64,000 nucleotides of DNA from Xiamenia xianingshaonis (GTDB lineage Bacteria > Actinomycetota > Coriobacteriia > Coriobacteriales > Eggerthellaceae), in assembly GCF_017945865.1 (NCBI RefSeq), contig NZ_CP072829.1, positions 1,116,001 to 1,180,000 of the forward strand, given 5' to 3'. Below the pieces are notes generated by a model. It ran no database searches. It was given only the letters and a program-made list of their open reading frames with translations, and had not been told where the DNA came from. Position numbers and translations under genes: made by a program. Positions 33,729 through 42,209 of the stretch are shown piece after piece (within the stretch, counting starts at the first letter, position 1; every line of letters begins with the position of its first letter).

Positions 33729-34436
33729 CTACTCGCCTCCTTTCGCGTCGTCAGCCGCCTGGGCCGCGGCCTTGCGCGCCTTCGCTTCCATGGCGGCCCG
33801 CACTTTTGCGGCCTTCTCAGGATCCATCGCGGCAAGCTTCGCTTCCATCGCGGCGTCTTTTTCAGCCTGCTTGGCAGCAGCCTCTTTCTTGGCCTTGGCC
33901 TCCATGGCGGCCCGCACCTTCGCGGCCTTTTCGGGATCCATCGCCGCCAGCTTCGCCTCCATGTCGGCGGCTTTGGAGGATTCGGACGCTTCCGACACGC
34001 CTTCGCCGGCTGCCGCCTTCGCCTCTTTGGCCGCCTTAGCGGCTGCGAGCTTCTTCGCCTTCTCGCGCGCGGCCAGCTGGGCCGGCGATATGACGGTCAT
34101 GGGTTCTTTTTGGGACAGTGCGTAGAAGTTGCCGCCGAAGTCGATGGCGATGTCTTTGATGTTTACGCCGAACAGGTCGTGCGCCTCGTTCTCGAACACG
34201 AACGCGGCCAAGAACTCGCCGGTGATCGACGGCACGACGTCGTCTTTCGTCACGCCTTCGACTTTGAAGTTTTCCAGGGCGCCGTCTTTCATGAACGAAT
34301 AGACGAGGTCGATCCCGTTTTCGGTGTTCACGGCAAGCACCTGCACGAAGCGCCAGCCGCTTGCCTTGCGGTCGGCTGCCATCGCGGGAATGTCGGCGAT
34401 GGAAATCGGTGCGAACGTTTGGGTGAACGCGCTCAT
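33729..34436 (-). CDS. echD: Ech-type hydrogenase NuoC-like subunit with repeat tail
   Basis: 235 residues. The first about 115 form a NuoC/EchD-like domain (FENEAHDLFGVNIKDIAIDFGG). The rest is a Lys/Ala/Glu-rich, highly charged helix that contains two exact 24-residue copies starting MEAKLAAMDPEKAAKVRAA (residues 159-182 and 197-220), 38 residues apart. EchD is normally about 100-180 residues, so the tail is an addition. ATG has AAGGAG seven bases upstream; a GTG two codons earlier overlaps the echC stop. The tail looks like a coiled coil or tether. Confidence 0.88.
   Translation of the reverse strand: MSAFTQTFAPISIADIPAMAADRKASGWRFVQVLAVNTENGIDLVYSFMKDGALENFKVEGVTKDDVVPSITGEFLAAFVFENEAHDLFGVNIKDIAIDFGGNFYALSQKEPMTVISPAQLAAREKAKKLAAAKAAKEAKAAAGEGVSEASESSKAADMEAKLAAMDPEKAAKVRAAMEAKAKKEAAAKQAEKDAAMEAKLAAMDPEKAAKVRAAMEAKARKAAAQAADDAKGGE
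33777..33962 (-). repeat. tandem-spaced direct repeat in echD
   Basis: Two 72-base units (33891-33962 and 33777-33848) with a period of 114 bases encode identical 24-residue segments, with small silent differences. It indicates an internal duplication of one helical unit. Confidence 0.85.
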
Positions 34437-34438
34437 GC

Positions 34439-34882
34439 TCACGCTCCTTTCTTGGCGGCTTCGAGCGCCTTGGACTTCTCATCCAGGATGCCGACCGCCT
34501 GCACGACCGCGTCGATGATCGCTTCGGGGCGGATGGCGCAGCCCGGCGCGTACACGTCAACCGGAATGGCCTGGTCAACGCCGCCGATCACGTTGTAGCA
34601 ATCGTGGAAGATGCCGGCCGTGCACGCGCAGATGCCGCATGCCACGACCACTTTCGGCTCCACCATCTGGTTGTATATTTCCTGCACGACGCCGATGTTC
34701 TGTTCGTTGACCGATCCGGTCACCAAAAAGATGTCGGCGTGCTTGGGGTTGCCCGTGTTGATGACGCCGAATCGCTCGGCGTCAAAGCCCGGACACAGCG
34801 TGGCCAGCACTTCGATGTCGCAGCCATTGCAGCTCGACCCGTCGTAGTGGATGACCCAAGGGGATTTTGAAGCATAGCCCAT
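34439..34882 (-). CDS. echC: Ech-type hydrogenase small subunit
   Basis: 147 residues, NuoB family. It binds the proximal 4Fe-4S cluster next to the NiFe site through Cys18 and Cys21 (SSCNGCDIEVL), a Cys near 82-87 (VACGICACTAGIF) and Cys116 (YAPGCAIRPE). It has no Tat signal, as expected for cytoplasm-facing energy-converting hydrogenases. It is complete and followed closely by echD. Confidence 0.93.
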   Translation of the reverse strand: MGYASKSPWVIHYDGSSCNGCDIEVLATLCPGFDAERFGVINTGNPKHADIFLVTGSVNEQNIGVVQEIYNQMVEPKVVVACGICACTAGIFHDCYNVIGGVDQAIPVDVYAPGCAIRPEAIIDAVVQAVGILDEKSKALEAAKKGA

Positions 34883-34895
34883 GAACTGCCCCTCC

Positions 34896-35792
34896 TTACA
34901 GGTATGTGAGCATGATCAGGTTCAAGCCGCCGGCCACGAGTGCCACGATCCAAGCCGACTTGAGCATGAGCTGCCATTTGACGCGGGCGAAATTGTTGTC
35001 GATCCAGATTTCCAGGAAGTACACGGCCAGCACGACGATGAGCGCCACCAGCAAAGACACCGGGTTCGCCCACAGGAAGAACATGCCGACCCAGCCGAGG
35101 AACAGGATGTTCTCGCACCAGTGCATGACCTCCACCATCGCCAGCGTCCGTCCGCTCATTTCAGTGGTGACGCCTTTGACGATTTCTTGGTGCGCGTGGT
35201 GCGACATGGACAGGTCGAAGGGCGACTTGCGCAGCTTGATGGTCAGCACGAACAAAAAGCCCAGAAACACGAGCCAGATGTTCGTGATGAGCGGAACGCC
35301 CAGGAAAAACACGCCCGAGACGTTGAACGTGCCGACGCCAAGGATGGCCTTCGTGCCCATGAAGAACGCCACGGCCATGAAGAGCACCATAGGCTCGTAC
35401 GCCATGACCTGCAGCGTTTCGCGCGCAGCGCCCACTTCGGCGTACGGCGAGCGCGTGCAGTACGCCGCCAGGATGAACAGCAGCGCCGCCAGCGTGATGA
35501 CGAAGATGCTCATCAGCAGGTTGCCGCCGGAATAGAAGATGCCGCCGGCGATGAACGTGAACAGCAGCGCGCAGCCGACATAGACGACTTCGGACGAGTT
35601 CACGGCGACCGTTTCTTTTTCCAGCAGCTTGCGCACGTCGTAGTACGGCTGCAGAAGCGGCGGCCCGACGCGGCCCTGCATGCGGGCCGACACCTTGCGG
35701 TCGACGCCGGCGAGCAGACAGCCCAGCACGGGAGCGATCACGGCGAACGCCACGATGCCGACAATGGTGAAAACGAGCGATTCATTCAACAT
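34896..35792 (-). CDS. echB: Ech-type hydrogenase membrane subunit, NuoH-like
   Basis: 298 residues with about eight membrane helices, homologous to NuoH/HycD. It forms the ion-channel entrance next to the hydrogenase arm. RKVSARMQGRVGPPLLQPYYDVRKLLEKE is split across the family-specific loop here (GRVGPPLLQPYYDV visible), and EMSGRTLAMVEVMHW holds the conserved acidic residues. ATG has AAGGAG ten bases upstream. It starts 17 bases after echA and ends 13 bases before echC. Confidence 0.93.
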   Translation of the reverse strand: MLNESLVFTIVGIVAFAVIAPVLGCLLAGVDRKVSARMQGRVGPPLLQPYYDVRKLLEKETVAVNSSEVVYVGCALLFTFIAGGIFYSGGNLLMSIFVITLAALLFILAAYCTRSPYAEVGAARETLQVMAYEPMVLFMAVAFFMGTKAILGVGTFNVSGVFFLGVPLITNIWLVFLGFLFVLTIKLRKSPFDLSMSHHAHQEIVKGVTTEMSGRTLAMVEVMHWCENILFLGWVGMFFLWANPVSLLVALIVVLAVYFLEIWIDNNFARVKWQLMLKSAWIVALVAGGLNLIMLTYL

Positions 35793-35809
35793 GTTCGTCA
35801 CGCTCCTTC

Positions 35810-37762
35810 CTACATCAAGATGGGCAGGCCGGTGGTGCTGAGCACCAGCGCGATGACGATGAGGATGCCGCACATCCATTCGCCGACCGGCTTGATGCGA
35901 GCCTCGCCGAACGTTGAGTCAAGGTACCAGTTGCGCGACGTGGCCGCCGTCTCGCCGGAAAGCGAGTTGCGGAAGGTGCGTCGGCTGTTGTCGACGCTGG
36001 CGCCGGCCAGGTAGATCTGCGCGGGCTTTTCTTTGCCCCGGCGTCCGACGCCTGCGAACAGCATCACGATGACGATGATGGCGAGCAGCGCCGAAATCCA
36101 CAGGTTCGTGCCCGAGATGTCCTGGCCGCCGAACGCGTACAGCGCCATGAGCGTGGGGTTTGCAACGACCGCGGCCACCGAGTAGACGTACGGCTCGATG
36201 AGAACGGTCGAGATGATCGGCAGCCCCACGCAGGCGAGAACCGCGAGCACGACCATGAGCATGAGCGCCGTCCATTCGCTCTTATGCACGTCCAGCTCCA
36301 CGTTTTTGTCGCATGCCGCGATGCCGGCAAGCTTGCCGAGCCACTTGGCCCAGAAGAAGAACGTCGCCGCCGAGCCGAAGCCCAGAATGATGACGAGCGC
36401 GATCTGGCCGGAATCGGCGAAGGACACGAGCGTCGCCCACTTCGCCATGAGCATGCCGAGCGGCGCGATGAACATAACCATGATGCCGAGCATCATAAAA
36501 CGGGCCAGACGCGGCATGCGCTCGAACAGCAGGTCCATGTCCTCGATGTTGCGGCTGCCGATGTGGTGCTCGGCGGTGCCGACGCACAGGAACAGCAGCG
36601 ATTTCGCGATGGCGTGGAACAGGATAAGGAAGCAGGCGGCCCACACGGCCTCAGGCGTGCCGACGCCGGCGCAAGCCACGATCAAGCCCAGGTTCGCGAT
36701 GGTCGAGTACGCCAGCACGCGCTTGGCGTTGGACTGCGAAATGGCCATGAACGAGCACAAGAGGAACGTGATGCCGCCCACGAGCACGACCATGATGGAC
36801 GGCAGCGGGCAGACGTTGAACACCGGTGCAAGCTTGACCAGCAAAAACACGCCCGCCTTCACCATCGTGGAGGAATGCAGCAGAGCACTGGTGGGCGTGG
36901 GAGCCACCATGGCGCCGAGCAGCCACGTATGGAAGGGCATCTGCGCGGCCTTCGTGAGGCCGGCAAGCGCCAGGCAGCACACCGGCAGCATCACGATGAG
37001 GGGATAGGCGCTGCCCGCCTCGATGAAGTCCCGAAGCGACAGCGTGCCCATCTGAAGCACGATGCAGTACAGCGCGACCAGAAACGCGATGCCGCCGATG
37101 ATGTTCATGATGATCTGGCGGAAAGCGTTTTTGATGGCCTCGTCGGTTCGCGTGAAGCCGATGAGCAAAAACGAGCACACCGTGGTGACTTCCCAGCCGG
37201 TGAACATCCACAGCATGTTGTTCGAGAACACGATGAGGTACATCGCGGACAAGAACGCGAACATGATGGCGAAGAACATCGGGCGACGGTCCTTCGAGCC
37301 TTCAGGCTGATGCGCCTGAAAGTCTTCCATGTAACCGAGCGCATACACGCAGATGCCGGTGCCGACGACGCCGATGATGAACGTCATGAGCAGCGACAGC
37401 GAGTCGTAGTACAGGGATTCGGCGACGTGGACGCCATGGGCGAATCCCAGCTCGAAGACGGCCGAGCCGATCACCTGCACCACGGCAAGCACGATCGTGG
37501 GGACATTGCGGTAGAGAATGCCGAAATACAAGATGATCGCCGCGAGCGCAACGCTTATGGCCATGCACGCATAATCGACGATGGGCGTGTGGAACTGCAG
37601 TCCCACCCATCCGGCTCCCAGGTTGGCCAGGCAAAAGCCGATCGAGGCGACTGCGATGGCCGCCGCGGAAGCGCATACGATGACGTTGCGCGCCTGGTTT
37701 TGCCTCACCAGCAGCAGCACCAATGCAACTGCCAGCGGAAACAGGATTAAAAATCCGATCAT
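35810..37762 (-). CDS. echA: Ech-type hydrogenase antiporter-like membrane subunit
   Basis: 650 residues with about sixteen membrane helices, homologous to NuoL/HyfB/MrpA antiporters. It carries the ion-pumping path: Glu in GWEVTTVCSFLLIGF and Lys in TKAAQMPFHTWLLGAM are the usual charged pair. The C-terminal part adds a hydrophilic segment and a final helix. First gene of the six-gene echABCDEF set, in the same order as in methanogens. The ATG follows GGGGGAG. Together the complex couples ferredoxin oxidation and H2 formation to an ion gradient. Confidence 0.93.
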   Translation of the reverse strand: MIGFLILFPLAVALVLLLVRQNQARNVIVCASAAAIAVASIGFCLANLGAGWVGLQFHTPIVDYACMAISVALAAIILYFGILYRNVPTIVLAVVQVIGSAVFELGFAHGVHVAESLYYDSLSLLMTFIIGVVGTGICVYALGYMEDFQAHQPEGSKDRRPMFFAIMFAFLSAMYLIVFSNNMLWMFTGWEVTTVCSFLLIGFTRTDEAIKNAFRQIIMNIIGGIAFLVALYCIVLQMGTLSLRDFIEAGSAYPLIVMLPVCCLALAGLTKAAQMPFHTWLLGAMVAPTPTSALLHSSTMVKAGVFLLVKLAPVFNVCPLPSIMVVLVGGITFLLCSFMAISQSNAKRVLAYSTIANLGLIVACAGVGTPEAVWAACFLILFHAIAKSLLFLCVGTAEHHIGSRNIEDMDLLFERMPRLARFMMLGIMVMFIAPLGMLMAKWATLVSFADSGQIALVIILGFGSAATFFFWAKWLGKLAGIAACDKNVELDVHKSEWTALMLMVVLAVLACVGLPIISTVLIEPYVYSVAAVVANPTLMALYAFGGQDISGTNLWISALLAIIVIVMLFAGVGRRGKEKPAQIYLAGASVDNSRRTFRNSLSGETAATSRNWYLDSTFGEARIKPVGEWMCGILIVIALVLSTTGLPILM

Positions 37763-37809
37763 TGCCACGTCTTCTCCCCCTTTTCTGTATCCGAAGCTTT
37801 CAACGAAGC

Positions 37810-37830
37810 GCATCGCCGCCTATGCGATGC
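37810..37830. promoter_or_regulatory. inverted repeat in the ech leader
   Basis: GCATCGC-CGCCTAT-GCGATGC, a 7-bp stem 48 bases before echA. It may be an operator or a leader hairpin. No certain ech promoter was located in the 295 bases between echA and the tRNA. Confidence 0.35.
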
Positions 37831-37997
37831 CATGATGACACTCTAGCAATACCCGCTGCTGCGGGGCGGCCTGTGCTGCCAGCGTGTGAGCATTTGTTCG
37901 GTAGAAGGCCAAATGGCCCCCGCAGCGCCACGATACGATGACGTCCCGGCAACAAATGTGGAGTTATGAAGAATGAGGCCTGCAATCAAATTTCTTC

Positions 37998-38026
37998 TTG
38001 CAATGGAGCCGACTTGCGGGTACTAT
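37998..38026 (+). promoter_or_regulatory. tRNA-Pro promoter
   Basis: TTGCAA, 17 bases, TACTAT, placing the start about 25 bases before the mature tRNA. Confidence 0.65.
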
Positions 38027-38057
38027 GAATAAGCTGTCTCGCGAGGGACCGCAGATT

Positions 38058-38134
<77 letters not shown>

Positions 38135-38141
38135 GAAACAT

Positions 38142-38174
38142 ACAGGCCAGAGGATTCGTCCCTGGCCTGTTTTC
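38142..38174 (+). terminator. tRNA-Pro terminator
   Basis: ACAGGCCAG and CTGGCCTGT form a 9-bp stem with an 11-base loop followed by TTTCG, eight bases after the tRNA CCA end. Confidence 0.8.
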
Positions 38175-38246
38175 GTATTTGAGCAAGACGCCGCGGCAAG
38201 CCGGCAGCCGCGAAGAGGATCGACGGCCGCCGGCTCGCTTCTCTCT

Positions 38247-39461
38247 CTAGCGCATGCAGTCGAGCGCCTTGTTGAGGATGACGTCGGCGAGCGCGGCTTT
38301 CGTCATGCGGGGCAGCTCTTCGGCGCCCTCTTCGTCGACGAACCAGATCTTGTTGTCGTTGGCGTTGAAGGCCTTGCCCTCCCCCACGTCATTGGCGACG
38401 ATGACGTCTGCGTGCTTCGCCTTCAGCTTGCGCCGCGCGTTTTCCAGGATGTCGTCGGTTTCGGCGGCGTATCCGACGACCACCTGGCGGTCCTTCTGCG
38501 CGGCGAGCGTCGCCAAAACGTCGGGGTTCTTCACGAGCGGAATGCCGGCGAGCGCATCGTCGTCGACGCCTTTCTTCAGCTTGTGGTCGGCGGCTGTGGC
38601 GGGCCGCATGTCGGCGACGGCGGCTGCGAAAATGGCGATGTCGGCCTTTTCGAACGGGCGCTGGCACGCCGCCAGCATGTCGACGGCCGTGCGCACGCCT
38701 ATGAAGCACACGTCTTTGGGCGGATCGAGCGAGGTGGGCCCGCTTACCAGCGTGACCTGCGCCCCGCGACGCGCCGCCGCCACGGCCAGGGCATACCCGC
38801 TCTTGCCCGACGAGTAGTTCGAGATGTAGCGCACCGGATCGATGGGCTCCACGGTGGGGCCTGCGGTGATCAGCACGCGCAGGCCTTCCAGGTCGTTTCT
38901 GACGCCCAGCACCGACAGCGTGGCGTCCACGATGGCCGCCGGATCGGCAAGGCGCCCCGGCCCAATCTCGCCGCAGGCCAGATACCCGTCTTCAGCCTCG
39001 ATCACGATCGCCCCGCGGCTCTGCAGAAGCCCCAGGTTCGCACGGGTGGCCGGATGTTGGTACATGTGCACGTTCATGGCCGGCGCGATGAGCACCGGCG
39101 CGGTGGTGGCAAGGGCGGTCGTGGTCAGCAGGTCGTCGGCGATGCCGTGGGCCATCTTCGCCGCCACGTTGGCCGTGCAGGGCGCCACCAAAAACGCGTC
39201 GGCCTCTTCGGCAAGCGAAATGTGGTGGATGGGGTCGGTCGGGTCATCGAACAGATCGATGGCCACCTCCTCGTGCGTGAGCGCCCGAAACGTCACCGGA
39301 TCGACGAACTTCGTGGCGTGCTCGGTCATGACGACCTTGACGCGCACGCCGGCTTTCTGCAGGCCGCGGATGATCTCGCACGTCTTGTATGCGGCGATGC
39401 ATCCGGTCACACCGACGACGGCGGTCTTGCGCACGATGGAAGAGACGGTTTCGGCGGTCAT
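38247..39461 (-). CDS. coaBC: bifunctional phosphopantothenoylcysteine decarboxylase/phosphopantothenate-cysteine ligase
   Basis: 404 residues. Two steps of coenzyme A synthesis. The N-terminal flavoprotein CoaC half (about 1-190) has GVTGCIAAYKTCEIIRGLQ, the active-site His in HHISLAEEAD and the PAMNVHMYQHPA loop with DGYLACGEIGPGRL. The C-terminal CoaB half starts VLITAGPTVEPIDPVRYISN and includes AAVADMRP and a Lys near NDNKIWF. Complete. It lies 58 bases after hemH and is the last of a minus-strand run. Confidence 0.95.
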   Translation of the reverse strand: MTAETVSSIVRKTAVVGVTGCIAAYKTCEIIRGLQKAGVRVKVVMTEHATKFVDPVTFRALTHEEVAIDLFDDPTDPIHHISLAEEADAFLVAPCTANVAAKMAHGIADDLLTTTALATTAPVLIAPAMNVHMYQHPATRANLGLLQSRGAIVIEAEDGYLACGEIGPGRLADPAAIVDATLSVLGVRNDLEGLRVLITAGPTVEPIDPVRYISNYSSGKSGYALAVAAARRGAQVTLVSGPTSLDPPKDVCFIGVRTAVDMLAACQRPFEKADIAIFAAAVADMRPATAADHKLKKGVDDDALAGIPLVKNPDVLATLAAQKDRQVVVGYAAETDDILENARRKLKAKHADVIVANDVGEGKAFNANDNKIWFVDEEGAEELPRMTKAALADVILNKALDCMR

Positions 39462-39519
39462 GGCGATCCTTTCGTTGGGAGGCGCGGCCTCTGTGGCGCC
39501 ATGCAGGCCGCAGTCGGTC

Positions 39520-40536
39520 TTACAGGTGGCGTTTCAGCAGGTTGAACAGCACGTCTATGTGGGCGGGCGAGTCGTTCAGGCACGGCACGTACACGAAAAC
39601 GTCTCCCGCATCGTTGCGTCCGGCCTCGCGCAAGGCCCTTCGGTAGGCCGGTTCCAGTTCGTTCGGTATGTCGTAGAGCGTCTCCAGACAGTCGACCGCG
39701 AAGTTTGGGCACACGAAGAAGAGCGTGCCGCCGTCCTCACAGGCGAACCGCTCAAGCACGTCGGCGCTGAACGGAGAGACCCAGCTGCGCTCCTTGTCGA
39801 AACGCGATTGAAAGCCCCCGCGCCAGCGGTCCGCGCCGATGCCGAGCTCATCGGCAAGAAGCGCGTTGGTGCGGGCCACCTGGTCAGGGTAGTCGTCCCC
39901 CGCCTCCACGTCGGCAAGCGGAATGGAGTGGTAGGACAAAAACAGCCGATGGCCCGATTCGGGAGCAGGATCGAAACCGGCGGCGCGAATCGCGTCGGCA
40001 AGCGCCGCGATGTAGCCGGGATCGTCGCCGTAGCCGTCGATGAAGACGAACTCGCCGCCCCAGGCGCTCTGCGCGCAGGCAGCGTCCACGGCGTCGACCA
40101 CCGTGCCGGCCGCCTGGGAAAACGCCGTCTGCGGAAACAAGGGCAGCACGACGATCTTGCCAACGCCGAGCGCCGCCAGCTCGCACAGCGCATCCGCGAA
40201 AAACGGCTTGCTATAGCTGTAGGCCGTCTTCACGGCCACGGCGTCTCCTGCCGCATCGAAGCGCTCCTGCAGCTTGCGCTCGATGGCCGCATGCGCGACG
40301 GCGAGCGGAGATCCCGCCTCGGTCCAGATGGACGCATAGCGCGCGGCGGACGCCTTCGAGCGGCGCGGCAGGATGAACGACTTCAAGATGAACGGCCATG
40401 CCGGCGTCTTCGGCGCGATGCGCGGATCGGACAGGAAGCGCGACAGGTAGTCGCGCACGGCTTCGGGCACAGGCGCCGCAGGACTGCCCGTGTTCACGAG
40501 CACGACGCCGCAGCGGGGCTGTCTTTTTTCGGTCAT
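39520..40536 (-). CDS. hemH: ferrochelatase
   Basis: 338 residues. It inserts Fe(II) into a porphyrin; in actinobacteria the substrate is usually coproporphyrin III. Conserved residues are His in LSYHSIPLADV and the Glu of CPNFAVDCLETLYD. ATG overlaps the stop of the upstream pseudouridine synthase gene by four bases, with GGGGGCC as ribosome site. No other heme synthesis gene is in the window. Heme would be needed by the ferric-reductase-like subunit encoded here. Confidence 0.92.
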   Translation of the reverse strand: MTEKRQPRCGVVLVNTGSPAAPVPEAVRDYLSRFLSDPRIAPKTPAWPFILKSFILPRRSKASAARYASIWTEAGSPLAVAHAAIERKLQERFDAAGDAVAVKTAYSYSKPFFADALCELAALGVGKIVVLPLFPQTAFSQAAGTVVDAVDAACAQSAWGGEFVFIDGYGDDPGYIAALADAIRAAGFDPAPESGHRLFLSYHSIPLADVEAGDDYPDQVARTNALLADELGIGADRWRGGFQSRFDKERSWVSPFSADVLERFACEDGGTLFFVCPNFAVDCLETLYDIPNELEPAYRRALREAGRNDAGDVFVYVPCLNDSPAHIDVLFNLLKRHL

Positions 40537-41597
40537 GCCCGGCCCCCTTCCGCCGCCACGTCCGAATCGCTTGCCGTCTTTTGCGCCAGCCTTGGAGCGA
40601 ACGTTTCGTCCCAAAACGGCGTCTTGCCCATGCTGCGCGGCGCAATGCCGTCGAGCGCCGTCTGCAAGTCTTCCGGCAGCTCGTCGAAAAACTCCAGGTA
40701 TTCGCCTGTTTCGGGATGCTCGAAGCCCAGCGTGAACGAATGGAGGAACTGCCGCGCCAGCCCCAAGCTTGCCCGCGGTGCCTTCGGAGCGCCCGAGGTG
40801 TACATCGGGTCCCCCACGAGCGGGTGGCGCGTGTATTCCATGTGCACGCGAATCTGATGGGTGCGCCCGGTGAACAGCTTGCAGTCGATGAGGGTGTAGC
40901 CGTCGTCGCCCGGCTCGGCGTCGAAGCGCTCGAGCACGCGAAACGTCGTGATGGATTCGCGTGCCGAAGGCGCCTCTCGCACGCAGCGGCGGGTGCGGTC
41001 GCGCAGCGAGCGGTCGATGGGCGCGTCGACCATGCCGGTGTCGGGCCCGATGACGCCATGGACAAGCGCCAGGTAGCGCCGCTCCACCGCTTTTTCTCGG
41101 ATGGCCTGCATGAGCGCTTCGCCGGCCTCGTTCGTCTTCGCCGCCAGCATAAGCCCGCTCGTGTCGCCGTCAAGCCGGTGCACGATGCCCAGGCGGTCGT
41201 CTTCGCCCTGCACGTTGCACAGATGGTCCGCCCCGCAATGGTAGACGAGCGCGTTGACGAGCGTGCCGTCCGGATGGTCGGCCGCCGGGTGGCAGATCAG
41301 CCCCGCTTGCTTCGACAGCACGATGACCTCGTCGTCCTCAAAGCGAATGTCGAGCGGAATCGGCTCGCCGCACACGCGCAGGGGCGCCGCTTCCTCGTCG
41401 GCCTCGTACACGATGAAGTCCGTCGCCTGCACGGCGTGCTTCTTTGCGACCGTTTTGCCCGAAACCGTCACGCGGCCCTCTTCGACCGCCCGGGCGGCGG
41501 CGCTGCGGCTCGCGTAGCACCCGTGCGCGGCCAGCACGGCGTCCAGCCGCTCGCCCCAGTACGGCGGGTCCGGGCGAAAGCTCAGCAGGCGGCCCAT
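40533..41597 (-). CDS. RluA-family pseudouridine synthase
   Basis: 354 residues. An N-terminal S4 RNA-binding domain (about 15-75) precedes the catalytic domain, whose Asp is in the motif VHRLDGDTSGLML, with LFTGRTHQIRVHM and HPLVGDPMY downstream. RluD-like enzymes modify 23S rRNA U1911/1915/1917; the exact target cannot be set by sequence. Adjacent to lspA, the common bacterial pairing lspA-rluD. It has a 45-residue C-terminal extension rich in charged residues. Confidence 0.9.
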   Translation of the reverse strand: MGRLLSFRPDPPYWGERLDAVLAAHGCYASRSAAARAVEEGRVTVSGKTVAKKHAVQATDFIVYEADEEAAPLRVCGEPIPLDIRFEDDEVIVLSKQAGLICHPAADHPDGTLVNALVYHCGADHLCNVQGEDDRLGIVHRLDGDTSGLMLAAKTNEAGEALMQAIREKAVERRYLALVHGVIGPDTGMVDAPIDRSLRDRTRRCVREAPSARESITTFRVLERFDAEPGDDGYTLIDCKLFTGRTHQIRVHMEYTRHPLVGDPMYTSGAPKAPRASLGLARQFLHSFTLGFEHPETGEYLEFFDELPEDLQTALDGIAPRSMGKTPFWDETFAPRLAQKTASDSDVAAEGGRA

Positions 41598-41600
41598 GGC

Positions 41601-42209
41601 TCAACCGTCCTTTCGCGCGGACGGCGCATCGGCGCCAAAACCGTCCGCATCGGACGTGCCGGAGTCGCCCTCGCGGCTCATCGATACGAACAGCCCTATG
41701 AGAAACAGCACGAAACCGCAGGTCACGCCAATATCGGCTATGTTGAACACCGGGAAGTCCATAAAGACCGTCTCGATGAAGTCCACCACGTAGCCCTGCG
41801 TGAAGCGGTCGCACGCGTTGCCGATGCCGCCAGCAATGACAAGCGCAAGCCCTACGACCTCGGCCCAGTTCAAGCGCGGCGCACAGATGAAGGCGTACGC
41901 GGCGAAAAAGCAGCATACCGCCACCGACATGACGCCGAGGGCGAACGTCGAATCGCCGAACAGCCCCCAAGCCATGCCGGTGTTGTGCACGAGGCGGAAC
42001 TGGACAAGACCCGCAAAGGGCCCGCCCGCGACGGCGCCGAGGTCGAACGAGTTGAAATACGCCTTCGTGGCCTGGTCAAGCGCGACCCAGACGGCCGCAA
42101 TGACCGCGATGACCGCAAGCACGCGTCCTCGGGCATGCCCCGGCCGGGCGGACGCCGAAGCGCCGCCGCGACCGGACTCGTTCGTCAGCTCTTCGGCGTG
42201 AAGCGCCAT
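41601..42209 (-). CDS. lspA: lipoprotein signal peptidase
   Basis: 202 residues with four membrane helices. It cleaves signal peptides of prolipoproteins. Catalytic aspartates are in GGIGNACDRF and VFNIADIGVT; DQATK and NTGMAWG are the other conserved blocks. N- and C-terminal hydrophilic tails extend it beyond the usual 160. The ATG overlaps the ileS stop (ATGA), so it is coupled. Several lipobox-bearing proteins, including the molybdoenzyme, would be substrates. Confidence 0.94.
   Translation of the reverse strand: MALHAEELTNESGRGGASASARPGHARGRVLAVIAVIAAVWVALDQATKAYFNSFDLGAVAGGPFAGLVQFRLVHNTGMAWGLFGDSTFALGVMSVAVCCFFAAYAFICAPRLNWAEVVGLALVIAGGIGNACDRFTQGYVVDFIETVFMDFPVFNIADIGVTCGFVLFLIGLFVSMSREGDSGTSDADGFGADAPSARKDG

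Noticed and set aside
33777-33962. CRISPR-like spaced repeat
   Set aside because: Only two units, in frame inside echD and encoding identical protein; an internal gene duplication.
37966-38028. 20-codon frame with GGAG ahead of ATG, before tRNA-Pro
   Set aside because: It overlaps the -35/-10 of the tRNA promoter and has no support from composition; likely chance.
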